Positions 1 to 8,546 are shown, numbered from the stretch's first letter. The stretch is 13,512 bases of DNA from Betaproteobacteria bacterium UBA6910 (GCA_002451065.1 DKBC01000119.1:1-13512), one strand, 5' to 3'. The notes: generated from the letters alone by a model not told the origin. Made by a program: numbers and translations.

Positions 1-342
1 GGCGGCGTCGGCATCCTCACCATCCTCACCATCGCGGTGGCCGAGCGCACCTCGGAGATCGGCCTGCTGCGCGCGCTGGGCGGGACCCGGAACCGCATCA
101 TGCTGCTCTTCCTCGGCGAGGCCGCCCTGCTCGCCGCGGTCGGCGGCGTGGCGGGACTCGCCCTCGGATGGCTCATCGCGCTCGCGCTCGCCATCGCCCT
201 GCCCGCCCTGCCGGTGCACACCCCCTGGACCTACGCGGTGCTCGCCGAGCTGGTGGCGGTGGGCGTCGGCCTGGCCGCCGGCGTCCTGCCCGCCCGCCGC
301 GCCGCCCGGCTCGACCCGGTGGAGGCGCTGAGGTCGGAGTAG
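1..342 (+). CDS. MacB/FtsX-type ABC transporter permease, C-terminal part (5' end outside window)
   Basis: The reading frame is open from base 1 and ends at TAG 340-342, so only the last 113 residues are visible. The protein reads GILTILTIAVAERTSEIGLL, then RALGGTRNRIMLLFLGEA, then two hydrophobic helices, and ends PARRAARLDPVEALRSE. That order (ERTSEIG-LRALG, a cytoplasmic loop, two membrane segments, then A-x-x-DP-x-EALR) is the hallmark C-terminus of FtsX/MacB-family permeases, the inner-membrane subunits of ABC systems for lipoprotein, peptide or drug export. The substrate cannot be told from this fragment. The ATPase and the rest of the permease should lie to the left. The last part of this gene is repeated in damaged form at 8095-8235 and 10944-11028, so this is probably the parental or least damaged copy. 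Confidence 0.92.
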   Translation, partial: GGVGILTILTIAVAERTSEIGLLRALGGTRNRIMLLFLGEAALLAAVGGVAGLALGWLIALALAIALPALPVHTPWTYAVLAELVAVGVGLAAGVLPARRAARLDPVEALRSE

Positions 343-664
343 CAATGCGCTGCTCCGCCAATGGCCGGCCGTCAACCTGAGCCGACGGCGGCAATCCGAG
401 CTACCTAAGTCCGCAATGAATTGGTTACCGGCGTAGCCCAGGAAGTCATCCCAAACGACCGCTCAGCACCTCACGCTATAGCCGGACCCGACTCAAAAGC
501 GACGGTCGTGCTCCCGACTGGTGAGCGTGCGCTTCGGGAGGTGGAGCGGACAGTCGCGAAAAGCTTCCGGGTGACGGCGATCACGGTCAGGACGCCAGCT
601 CGGGCCAATCCGGCCGTTCGCGCTGCGCTCGCGCAGCCCGCGCAGGCCAATCCGAAACTTCGGC
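343..664. other. Non-coding stretch downstream of the permease; island left margin
   Basis: I see no convincing gene here. A TTG-started + frame at 421-687 (88 codons) is open, but it has no Shine-Dalgarno sequence and no recognisable motif. It contains two near-copies of GGCCAATCCG (604-613 and 645-654) and a perfect 7-bp inverted repeat (622-628 with 631-637). Base composition is mixed. The stretch marks the change from the GC-rich permease gene to the lower-GC island. Confidence 0.4.
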
Positions 665-693
665 TTGAGCCGTCCCCGGACGCGTGATACGGT
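665..693 (+). promoter_or_regulatory. Candidate sigma-70 promoter of the island
   Basis: TTGAGC at 665-670 is followed after 17 bp by TACGGT at 688-693. TG stands one base upstream of the -10 element (685-686), giving an extended -10. Transcription would start near base 700, leaving a leader of about 80 nt before the GTG at 779. The match is good for the -35 and spacing but imperfect for the -10, so this is a prediction only. Confidence 0.35.
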
Positions 694-778
694 TCAATCT
701 CCTATCCATTTATGCCTCAGCGTTCTGGTCCCCGACCGGGCAACGATCACCCCACATCAGCAACAAGGGGCAAGAACA

Positions 779-2161
779 GTGAACAGGGCAAACAAGCGGA
801 ATCACAATGCCGGAATGCAGCAGGGATGGCGGCGGCTGTTCGGCTACCTCTCCTACGGCGGCGGCTGTCTGCTCGCCTGTGCAACGGTGTTCGCAGGTTT
901 CGCCCTGTTAAACCGGAGCGGTTTTTCGGCCATTGAATTTTTCGTTGGATCGGGCGTCGTGCTGACGCTGCTTTTTTCTGCAATTACGCTGCTCGTGGTC
1001 ACCGAGTCTTTTCTGGTCCCCAGCGCGCGCGAGGTGCTGGAGCGCGACCCGCGCCCACCCGTGCTTTTTCTGCGCTCGTTTGGCGAGGACAAGCCGCTCG
1101 TCTACGACATCATCCCCGCCGGCGAGGGAGGGACCACCACCATCACCGCCAAGGCCGATGACTTCCTGTTGCCGCTCAACGCGATCGGACCGCTGGTGAC
1201 GATCGCGGAGCCGAATTGGGCGGCGCGTTGCGGCCTTCATCGGCACGGCGCCTATCGTGATTTTGTCGGCGCGGATGACTGGCAAGCACGAGTTCAGGAG
1301 TTGCTGGATCAGGCGGGCATGGTGGTCCTGGCGATCGGTGACACGCCCGGAATCGAGTGGGAGATCGCTGAGGTGCAGCAGCGCATCGGACCCGAATCGT
1401 TACTGCTCTATTTGCCACCGCGACCGGCCAGTGCCTTCACCCGCAAGGGTCGCGCGAAAATTGAGCAGCCCATTTACGAACGGTTCGTGTCGTTGCTCGA
1501 AAAACACTTCGACCTGACCATGCCGCCCTATCGCGAGGCAATCTACCTGATCGGCTTCGACGCGGATGGGCGTGCGGTAATGGCCCCGGATGCGCCGCAC
1601 AGCAGATGGGCCCTCTCTGAACACGGCCGGATCACCAAAGCGATGCGCGCGCAGTTGCAGGCGGTGATTGATCAGGTCAGGCCCGGCCAGAAACTGAATC
1701 GATACCAGCTTGTCGGTCGCAGCGGTCTTTGGGCGCGGGTGGCGCTCGCCGTCGCTGTGGCAATGTACAGCGCCTTCGTCGCCTACAGTTTTTCATCCAG
1801 TGCCGGGCAGTCACCCGGTCTGGCCTGGCCGCTGCTGCTGTTCAGCGCGCTCCCGGGCCTGATTCTCACCATCGGCTGGGCTTTGCTGGCGCGCTATTTC
1901 GGGCGGACCTGGGTGTGGGCGATCCCGCTGCTGGTCGGTCTGCTGGTGCTCATCAACCTGTTGGTCCAGGTGGCAATCCAGTTTCGCTGGCAGGAGGGGT
2001 TCGCCCTGACGCAATCAGGGCTATACAGCGTGCTGACGATGCTGTTGTATTCCGCTCAAGCCGTGTTGGTTTTGGTCCTTGGCATGACGCTGCTGCAACA
2101 GGGTCCGCTCACCCGCAGAGACAGAAGCACGAAATCTTCGGGCAGCAGGCCAGATGGTTAA
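779..2161 (+). CDS. Six-helix membrane protein with a TIR-like/Rossmann-like soluble domain; function unknown
   Basis: This is a 460-aa protein if started at GTG 779, which has AAGGGG 9 nt upstream; the open frame extends back to 665, and an ATG at 815 is an alternative. It has two N-terminal membrane segments (about residues 22-44 and 54-78), a soluble region of about 230 residues, and four C-terminal membrane segments (about 317-338, 348-374, 377-400, 414-438). The soluble part opens with PPVLFLRSFGED (residues 93-104), a beta-strand followed by acidic residues. It later has a strand MVVLAIG, then DTPGIEWEIAEV with W194 and E195, then LLLYLPP. This order resembles TIR-type domains, in which the helix after such a strand carries a W-x-x-E-like catalytic Glu, but sequence similarity alone is weak. 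I infer a membrane-anchored NAD-acting or signal-sensing domain. It leads the three-gene island. It could instead be an uncharacterised membrane family with no enzymatic role. Confidence 0.8.
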   Translation: MNRANKRNHNAGMQQGWRRLFGYLSYGGGCLLACATVFAGFALLNRSGFSAIEFFVGSGVVLTLLFSAITLLVVTESFLVPSAREVLERDPRPPVLFLRSFGEDKPLVYDIIPAGEGGTTTITAKADDFLLPLNAIGPLVTIAEPNWAARCGLHRHGAYRDFVGADDWQARVQELLDQAGMVVLAIGDTPGIEWEIAEVQQRIGPESLLLYLPPRPASAFTRKGRAKIEQPIYERFVSLLEKHFDLTMPPYREAIYLIGFDADGRAVMAPDAPHSRWALSEHGRITKAMRAQLQAVIDQVRPGQKLNRYQLVGRSGLWARVALAVAVAMYSAFVAYSFSSSAGQSPGLAWPLLLFSALPGLILTIGWALLARYFGRTWVWAIPLLVGLLVLINLLVQVAIQFRWQEGFALTQSGLYSVLTMLLYSAQAVLVLVLGMTLLQQGPLTRRDRSTKSSGSRPDG

Positions 2162-2207
2162 CTCAGCCTGAAGACGGTCAAGGCGCCACGGCTTAACTGC
2201 TCCCGCT

Positions 2208-2233
2208 GAATCAGTGAGTTTACGACCTGATTC
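2208..2233. repeat. Inverted repeat between the first two island genes
   Basis: GAATCAG (2208-2214) and CTGATTC (2227-2233) are perfect 7-bp arms around a 12-nt loop. A run of six T follows at 2249-2254, about 15 nt after the stem. This is too far and the stem too AT-rich for a confident intrinsic terminator; a regulator site is equally possible. It lies in the 182-bp gap after the stop at 2161, so the first island gene may be transcribed separately from the next two. Confidence 0.3.
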
Positions 2234-2343
2234 GACATTTGGCGCTAATTTTTTCGCTCCCACTCAGCGACAAGCTGAAGTCAGCAGATTGTTGCTACTG
2301 TGAGGCTGGCGATCGGTCAGATTGCCATCGACACGAGGCGACC

Positions 2344-3261
2344 ATGGACACACCAGAATGGGAAAAGAATTGGAAAGCAGAGTGGAAAGAGGCCTACAAG
2401 CTCCTCAACGCGACCCTCGGCGTTGACTACCGGCAAACCTCGCAACGTAATCTGCAGCGCCTCGAGGAGGAGATCAGCCAATCCTCCTGCACCAAGTTAG
2501 CCGCCTTCGAGGCGCAGATCAGAAGATATTTCGAAACGGCGGATCTGGTTCTGGCGCGGGGTTCGCGAAACTGGGAAGCGATCGAAAAGTATGGTTGGAT
2601 GCTTTCCGATTTCGGCCTGGAGAAAAAAGGGATAGTCAAAACCAGCAGCACGCAGCGCGCCGATCGCGAAACCTGGGGCAACCACGACTTTGTCTTTTTC
2701 TTCTTCGGCGACCGATCCCACCTGAGTTCGACAACCCTGGCGAAAAAGTACGGCGAGATCAAGTTCTTTGATCCAGCGCCCCTCTATGAAAGAGGCTGGA
2801 TCGCGCTGGGCGACTGGATGGAATTCTACAACGCCGAGGCGATCGCGGTACCGACCAGTTCCACCATCGGCCGGCTTTCCACCGAATTTGCCCAACAGCA
2901 ACTTTCAGACAAGGTTCAGCGGGCACGCAGCACCCTGAAACATTATCGATTCAACGGCACGGAAACAACCATGCAGCCACGGCTGGCCGTTGATGAACTG
3001 TTTTTCGGCCCAGATATCAAGAAAGCCCTCGCGTGCCTGCTGATCCTGTTTTTACGCAGCTTCTGCCCTGCGCCGCTGTTGCTGAAACGCATGGGTGAAC
3101 AGCCGGTAGCATCCCTTCTGAATACCTACCTGCCGATGATCGAGGCCAAGCTGCCGTATGCGGTCGCGATGAGCAGCCTGATCGGGCAGGCGGACGCTAC
3201 GGCTCCTTCTCCGGCAGGGGCCCTGTCGGCGATGCTTTCGTCTGGGACTGGCTCAGGCTAG
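2344..3261 (+). CDS. Hypothetical 305-aa protein, second gene of the island
   Basis: I do not recognise this protein. ATG 2344 was chosen because GAGG lies 5 nt upstream (2335-2338); the open frame extends back to TTG 2239, but that stretch looks non-coding. The N-terminus is helical and highly charged (WEKNWKAEWKEAYK), then LARGSRNWEAIEKYG (residues 70-84). Next comes NHDFVFFFFGDRSH (113-126), a strong beta-strand, followed by KKYGEIKFF. The R-G-x-x-N-x-x-x-I-x-x-x-G arrangement followed by an aromatic strand vaguely recalls ADP-ribosyltransferase folds of the DarT/ART type; this is a pattern impression, not a family assignment. A hydrophobic stretch near residues 229-248 (ALACLLILFLRSF) could be a membrane segment or a buried helix. 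The C-terminus is low-complexity Ala/Ser/Gly/Pro. It ends 50 bp before the giant gene, so co-transcription is likely. Confidence 0.8.
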   Translation: MDTPEWEKNWKAEWKEAYKLLNATLGVDYRQTSQRNLQRLEEEISQSSCTKLAAFEAQIRRYFETADLVLARGSRNWEAIEKYGWMLSDFGLEKKGIVKTSSTQRADRETWGNHDFVFFFFGDRSHLSSTTLAKKYGEIKFFDPAPLYERGWIALGDWMEFYNAEAIAVPTSSTIGRLSTEFAQQQLSDKVQRARSTLKHYRFNGTETTMQPRLAVDELFFGPDIKKALACLLILFLRSFCPAPLLLKRMGEQPVASLLNTYLPMIEAKLPYAVAMSSLIGQADATAPSPAGALSAMLSSGTGSG

Positions 3262-3311
3262 TTCAACTGCAGGAGGGGCCGCCGTGTTGGCGCAGAACGG
3301 CGGAGATGACA

Positions 3312-6300
3312 ATGGCTACCGAAAACCAACAGACAGCAGCGGAACAACTCGCCAAGATCGAGGCAATCCTCCAGCAACAGCTCAGCGGGGGTGAGTTGAC
3401 CCTGAGCACCGAGCTGCCCGGCCTTGAGGCGTTGCAGCCGGTGTTCGCTTATCTGTTTGATTTACCCGGTCTACAGCTGAGCAATACGACCCTAAAGGGC
3501 GGAGAGCAGCTCGCGGCGAACGGCAGCGCCAATCTTTACGGCTTGGCGGCAATTCCCACCCAGGTCGATTTTGCCCTGCGTGACGAGCGCATCTTATTTA
3601 CCTTAACGGCGAAATTCCCAGAGGCGGTGCGGTTGGCCTTGCCCGGCGTCAGCGGATTTGCCGTCAAGGACCTGCACCTTTCCGGCGCCACCTTTCTCGA
3701 TGACCGGCTGCTCCGGGTTTACATTGACGGCACGCTGCAGCTGAAGGAGACCGAAATTCCGATTCGGTTGCAGCTGCCGAGCGTCTCCGAGGACTGGACG
3801 CTGACTTCGAGCTTGGCGGTGAAGCTGCCGCGGCTCAGCGACCTGGCGGCCTTGCTGGGGGATGAGCTCCTCGCCTGGGTGCCGGAGGCGCTGGAGCAGG
3901 TCGGCGCCTTTGAGCTGCGCGACCTGCAGCTGGTCTTCAGGCCCGGGAGCGGAAGCGTGGAGCTGCTCTCGGCCCGCCTGCAACCGGCCGAAGGGGCTGC
4001 GGGCTGGAGTCTGATCCCCGGCCAGCTGCTCTTGCGCAAGCCGGCCCTGGAGGTGGGGGTAGCCCAGTTGACCGACGCAGCGCGGCGCAATGCATTCGGC
4101 AGCATCTCCGGAATTTTGGCCCTTGGCGACATCGACCTGCAATTGGCCGCCGGCAAATTCTCGGCGGATGAACCATGGGTATTTCGTGGTGGTCTGCTCC
4201 CGGGGGAGAGCTTCGGCCTGCATGGGGCTGTTAAGCAGTTGCTGCCGGCAGAGGCCGTGCTCCCGGACGAAATTCCGGACTGCCGTTTTTCCGACCTGGC
4301 GTTTGAGGTCGCAGCGCAGACCGGCGAGTTTTCTTTGCAGGCAACAGCAATCGGCGCCTGGAGCATCCCGCTGGGATTCGGCCAGCTTCAGATCAAGAAC
4401 GCACATCTCTCCCTCGGGAAAACCGCCACCGCGGGCGAAGCGGAAACAGCAGCGACCTGTCAGGTTTCCGGAGTCGGGACGCTCCGCCTGCAGTTGACAG
4501 AGGGCGTTGCCGCCGAGTTCTCCGGGTCGGTCCAGCTCAAGGCCGACCGGCAAGGGGTCGGTTTTACCTTCAGCGCCGACCAGTCCGGGAACAATCAGCT
4601 GCGGATCGACATTCCGACCGGGGTTGGCAGCCAAAACCCGGCGGTCGAATTCAGCTTTAGCGAGCTGGCCATCGCGCACAGCCGGGACGGTTGGCGGGTG
4701 CAGGCCGATGCCACGACCCGCTTCAGTGGCCTGCCGGCATTTCTCACCGCTCCGATTCCGGGAACCGAACTGGCCCTGGTGCCGCAAGAACCGCGGGTCT
4801 GGTCCTTCAATGCCGGCGGCGGCGAAGTGGCGTTTTCCATCGATCGCCTCTGGGAGGGGGAGTGTCCGCGCCTGCCGCTGCCCTCCATCCGGATTGGTGG
4901 GGCAGAGCTCGCGCTCGGGATCCTCTGGCTGGATGCCCGGCAGTGGACGATCCGTTTCGGCCAGCAGTCGACCAGCGCGGCAAAGATCGCCCTGCAAACC
5001 ACCCTTCAGGTTGCGGTATCGGATGAGATCAACCGCCTGTTCGGGGTCGGCGCAGATGGGCAACCCCGCACCCGAATTTTTAGAACCTTCACCAGCGGGG
5101 TGACCGACCCGTCCAGCAGTGCGACCGGAATCCAGCTGGATCTCTCGGAGAAGGGGATCAGCGCGCTGCTCGAGGGCTCGCCTTTGAATGCCATGCAGCC
5201 GGACGCGCAAGGTTTTTATGACCTTTCCCTCGGTGCAGATGGACAGTTCGGCAAGCTGCGCACGCGGATGCCGGAATTCCGATTTGACGGCTCCGGCTGG
5301 GTGGCGGCCGGCGAATGGCATATCGAAAAACCCCTGAAACTACCGCTCTTCCCGCTCAAGGAGGCCTTGTCCCAGGCTGGTCTCGGCCCGCTGGCAGGAG
5401 TTTTACCGGCAGGGGTTCCGCTGGATGACATCCGGCTGCTGGATGAAAACAATCGTCTCGTCTTCGGTCCCTGGCTGGACCGGTTGGCCAAGCAGACCGA
5501 GCTCAGCCTTCCCCAGGAGCTGATCGAGGCGCTGAAAACCCTTGAAGAGAGCGCCGAGCAGCTGCTCGAACAGACCCCGGGGCGCTTCAATGAATACCTC
5601 AATTTTCAGATGCCGCCCGACCTGGCCTTTGCCCTCGAAGTTCGCGCCGGCGGCGGGCTCAAGCTCGACCTGTCAACCCGCGCCAGTGAAGATGGCGCGC
5701 CGGTTCCGCTCAAGCTGCTGCTCCCCTTTGTCGATCCGGCCACCGGCATCCCCGAACTGCTCGGGGTTGAGCTGGTTTCGCTCTCTTTCGGAGAGATTCT
5801 GGGGGGATCGTTGTTCCTGCTTGAGCTGGAAGGGAAATTCGATCGCTTCGACTTGATCTCCATGGCCTTGTGCCTGACCACCGGGCATCTGGCCGACGGC
5901 AAAACCAGCAGCAGGCGGTTTCTGCGCTCTTACAACATCGATCGTCTGCTCGCCGTCATTCCGGCCGCAACCCCGGTGCCGGTGCCGCTTTTCTATCGGG
6001 AGATCGGGGTTTCCTATTACGGCTGGGAAATGCTGCAGTTCGAGTCCCATTGGCACTTTCCGCTGCCGGAGGTTGGCCTGTTTGGCGCCCTCGACCTGTT
6101 TTCCCAGCTGAAGGACTTTTTCTGCGAGAAAGACGTCCGCCTGTCGCCCGATGCGCCCCCTGAAGGCTTCAGGCTGCCCTTTACCATCGGTCCCAATTAC
6201 CTGCGGCTGCCCCCCTATCTGGGCGGGAAGATGATCGGCTCCGATCAGCCCCTTCCGGAGTGGAGCGTCTGGAGCTCCCTTGCCAGCCTGCTCAACGGCT

Positions 6301-7940
6301 TGAAAACCGGTCGCCCCAGGGATTTTCTGCAGGCGCTTCCGGTGGAGGCGCGAATCGGTTCGGTCGCTGTCGACCTGGGGCCGTTTAGTGCCAGCGCGGG
6401 TGCCGCCGTGACGACGCCTCACGAATTCCAGACCGCGATCCTTGGCGGCCAGGCGCGGACCGAGGCGGGGCAGGCTTTCGGTGAGCGGCTGCAGGCATGG
6501 GGGGCCGGTCCGGAACAGCAGCTGATGACATTGCTCCCCAAACGGAATGAGCAGCCAACCGCTGCCGACGGTTTGATCATTCTTTTGCTGGCGGAGTTCG
6601 CTGTTTCCGGGGTCGCCGCGCTGCAGGCATCCTTTGGGCTGGCGGCCATCGGGTCGAAGGGGTTTGGCACCGGAGTGCGGCTGGCCGGGAGCATCGGCGA
6701 AGCGTTCCGCGTGGCGATTCAGGGAAGTTTGCTGGTCGAACCGAACCGGCTGCGGGTCGAGGGGGACACCGGTATCTGGTGGAATGACGAGCGCTTGACC
6801 AACCTCGGGCTGGTCACCGACATCAGCCCGGCCAGTTTGATCACCGAGGTGACCCTGGCTCTGACCCCCGAATGTGACTTCTCCGGCTCTTGGGCGGTGA
6901 GCAAAGAGGCCATGAGGATCGGTGGGAAGATCCGCTGGGACTACGGAGGGAATGCGCCGCTGAGCGCGGCCGGGTCGGCCGACTTCACCAGCGAGGGGTT
7001 GAGCCTTACGCTGACCCAGCTCGACAGCGCGGTATTGCACGGCATTCAGCTTGAAAAATTTACCGCCTTCCTGCCGGCAGCCCCTGGTCAACCCTTGGTT
7101 GGGACCCTCGCGCTGGCCATCCCGGAGGAGCTGAGCGGGGCCTTGCGTGCTGAAATCGACGCAGCGGCCCGGCAGGCCAAGTCGCAGCTCGACAATGCCC
7201 GGCAGCTGACAATGCAGCAGCTTGACGCTTTAAAGGGTTACGCGGTCAGCGTCGCAGGGATCAGACTTCTGCTCATCGCGATCTGCAATGCCGCGGTCAA
7301 TGCGATCAATAGCGCCGTCGGTAATCTGCCGGCGAAGAAAACCTACGGACGCTGGCCGTTCCGGAAAACCATCAAGGTCAGGGCCGAAGCGAGCAGGGAG
7401 GTCGCACCCTATATTCGCGCTCTCCAGGGGTTTGCCCGAACCTTTGCCAACAGCAGTACCCGAACCCTGGCGACGGATGTTGTGGCCCTGCTGAACTGGG
7501 CGCTCAAGAACCGACTTCATACCGTGAAGCGCTACGGGGTGACCGTAGCCAGAGTGCCCGTCCTCAGCGATCAGACAGTGGCCAAATTGCAGTCGATCAA
7601 TGCGAACGTCCCAGCTTGGCTGGCGCATCTCCCCGAACATGACGCCGGCCTGACTCTCAGCGGCACGATGATCGATTTTGCTCAAGGGACGGTGAACGCC
7701 GCGCTCAGGGATATCGCTGACACGCTCGACCAGACCAGCAGCAATATTCCGGCACTCACCGGGCTTACCGTGCAATCTGACCTGACGTTGGTTCCAAGCT
7801 CCGAGGTCAAGGCGCAGATGGAGGTGGCGAGGAACAACAGGGTCAAGGTTTATACGCTCTTGCTGAACTTTGACGATCCTGCCGCGGGGGCAAAAGATCT
7901 CTATGATCTGGTGGCTAAAGATTTGGGAAGCGCCCTTTAA
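3312..7940 (+). CDS. Giant beta-rich protein of 1542 aa with helical C-terminus; function unknown
   Basis: One uninterrupted frame runs for 4.6 kb. ATG 3312 is preferred over ATG 3306 because GGAG (3302-3305) sits 6 nt upstream of 3312 but abuts 3306. There is no signal peptide or N-terminal membrane anchor. Residues 1 to about 1270 are dominated by alternating hydrophobic/polar strands, with recurring units in which an FELRDLQL-, FSDLAFEV- or IKNAHLSL-like strand is followed by a W-containing strand (GWSLIPGQ, AWSIPLGF). This suggests tandem beta-sheet modules. From about residue 1275 it turns helical: a charged, possibly coiled-coil segment (AEIDAAARQAKSQL), a hydrophobic helix near 1311-1336 (IRLLLIAICNAAVN), then amphipathic helices to the end. 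The shape recalls very large beta-rich proteins such as DUF6603-type or bridge-like lipid-transfer proteins, without a specific match. It is last in the island and probably co-transcribed with the gene before it. Three long antisense frames here are shadows. Confidence 0.88.
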   Translation: MATENQQTAAEQLAKIEAILQQQLSGGELTLSTELPGLEALQPVFAYLFDLPGLQLSNTTLKGGEQLAANGSANLYGLAAIPTQVDFALRDERILFTLTAKFPEAVRLALPGVSGFAVKDLHLSGATFLDDRLLRVYIDGTLQLKETEIPIRLQLPSVSEDWTLTSSLAVKLPRLSDLAALLGDELLAWVPEALEQVGAFELRDLQLVFRPGSGSVELLSARLQPAEGAAGWSLIPGQLLLRKPALEVGVAQLTDAARRNAFGSISGILALGDIDLQLAAGKFSADEPWVFRGGLLPGESFGLHGAVKQLLPAEAVLPDEIPDCRFSDLAFEVAAQTGEFSLQATAIGAWSIPLGFGQLQIKNAHLSLGKTATAGEAETAATCQVSGVGTLRLQLTEGVAAEFSGSVQLKADRQGVGFTFSADQSGNNQLRIDIPTGVGSQNPAVEFSFSELAIAHSRDGWRVQADATTRFSGLPAFLTAPIPGTELALVPQEPRVWSFNAGGGEVAFSIDRLWEGECPRLPLPSIRIGGAELALGILWLDARQWTIRFGQQSTSAAKIALQTTLQVAVSDEINRLFGVGADGQPRTRIFRTFTSGVTDPSSSATGIQLDLSEKGISALLEGSPLNAMQPDAQGFYDLSLGADGQFGKLRTRMPEFRFDGSGWVAAGEWHIEKPLKLPLFPLKEALSQAGLGPLAGVLPAGVPLDDIRLLDENNRLVFGPWLDRLAKQTELSLPQELIEALKTLEESAEQLLEQTPGRFNEYLNFQMPPDLAFALEVRAGGGLKLDLSTRASEDGAPVPLKLLLPFVDPATGIPELLGVELVSLSFGEILGGSLFLLELEGKFDRFDLISMALCLTTGHLADGKTSSRRFLRSYNIDRLLAVIPAATPVPVPLFYREIGVSYYGWEMLQFESHWHFPLPEVGLFGALDLFSQLKDFFCEKDVRLSPDAPPEGFRLPFTIGPNYLRLPPYLGGKMIGSDQPLPEWSVWSSLASLLNGLKTGRPRDFLQALPVEARIGSVAVDLGPFSASAGAAVTTPHEFQTAILGGQARTEAGQAFGERLQAWGAGPEQQLMTLLPKRNEQPTAADGLIILLLAEFAVSGVAALQASFGLAAIGSKGFGTGVRLAGSIGEAFRVAIQGSLLVEPNRLRVEGDTGIWWNDERLTNLGLVTDISPASLITEVTLALTPECDFSGSWAVSKEAMRIGGKIRWDYGGNAPLSAAGSADFTSEGLSLTLTQLDSAVLHGIQLEKFTAFLPAAPGQPLVGTLALAIPEELSGALRAEIDAAARQAKSQLDNARQLTMQQLDALKGYAVSVAGIRLLLIAICNAAVNAINSAVGNLPAKKTYGRWPFRKTIKVRAEASREVAPYIRALQGFARTFANSSTRTLATDVVALLNWALKNRLHTVKRYGVTVARVPVLSDQTVAKLQSINANVPAWLAHLPEHDAGLTLSGTMIDFAQGTVNAALRDIADTLDQTSSNIPALTGLTVQSDLTLVPSSEVKAQMEVARNNRVKVYTLLLNFDDPAAGAKDLYDLVAKDLGSAL

Positions 7941-8094
7941 AGCATTCATAAAAAGCATTTCTGCTTGACTTTGTTCCGGTACCGACCAAGGAGCAATGGA
8001 AGGAAAATTGTCTCAGCACCAAATGCATTTCAACCAGACAGAAGCTAATTCATGGATGCAGGATGGAGTTAAAGGCGCCAGGCTCAATTTCCTG
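7941..8094. other. Island right margin
   Basis: This is an AT-rich, apparently non-coding stretch after the giant gene. AAGCA-TTTC-TGCTT near 7953-7966 is a weak 5-bp hairpin and not a convincing terminator. AAGGAG (7988-7993) stands 2 nt before ATG 7996. That ATG opens a short frame running in phase into permease remnant B and ending at 8235 (79 codons). The first 33 codons match nothing I know. Confidence 0.4.
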
Positions 8095-8235
8095 CTGCCC
8101 GCCCTGCCGGTGCACAACCCCTCCTACGCAGCGCTCGCCGAACTGGTGGCGGTGGGCGTAGGACTGGCCGCCGGCGTCCTGCCCGCCCGCCGCGCCGCCC
8201 AGCTCGACCCGGTGGAGGCACTGCGCTCCGAATAG
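8095..8235 (+). pseudogene. Remnant B: 3' end of a MacB/FtsX permease gene
   Basis: These 141 bp align with 199-342 at roughly 90% identity, with one codon deleted (VHTPWTYAVLAEL versus VHNPSYAALAEL). They end at the matching TAG. Homology stops abruptly at 8095; upstream sequence is unrelated and AT-rich. Most differences are silent or conservative, and the reading frame is intact, so the copy either diverged as part of a functional paralogue before truncation or is still translated as part of the chimeric frame 7996-8235. As a transporter it cannot work: it holds only about one membrane helix and the tail PARRAAQLDPVEALRSE. Confidence 0.85.
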
Positions 8236-8546
8236 CACCGCACCCCGCCGGCAACGACCGCTCCTCGGACAACGGCTGCCCCTTGGGGACGGGGTCCGAT
8301 AGCCGACGGTCAGGATCGCTTCCAGGCGGAAGCTGGGGGAACTTGTAGCGCAGCATCTCCCCGGTCAGCCGGCGATGCGGCGCGAGGGCCGGATGCCGGA
8401 CGGCTTCCCGGGCGTGCCCGGCGCCCGCTGCAACCAAGTGACGATCCGGCTGTCTCTCCAGGATCACGGTCGGCCCGGAGCTTCGGCGCGGCCGGCGTGC
8501 CGGCGGCGCGATTGATGGTATTTTCTGATCCGAAGGCGAGCTTGCG
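8236..8546. other. Intergenic region upstream of the MBL-fold gene
   Basis: No gene is supported in these 311 bp. Open minus-strand frames exist, but they run into the antisense of permease remnant B and the MBL gene and have Arg/Pro/Ala-rich shadow composition. CCCCTTGGGG (8278-8287) is a short palindrome. TGGTATTTT (8516-8524) is an isolated AT-rich extended -10-like element about 20 nt before the next start codon, with no clear -35, and may help drive the MBL gene. Confidence 0.35.

Noticed and set aside
421..687. TTG-started 88-codon frame after the permease
   Set aside because: No ribosome site, no motif and no conserved-looking composition; left as non-coding.
3603..7091. Long minus-strand frames (3603-5321 and 5673-7091)
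   Set aside because: They are antisense to the giant gene, lack ribosome sites and have Arg/Gln/Gly-rich composition without any motif.
343..8094. Classical integrative element bounded by att sites
   Set aside because: No integrase, transposase or tRNA target is present, and the flanking copies are too diverged and unequal in length to be simple att duplications.
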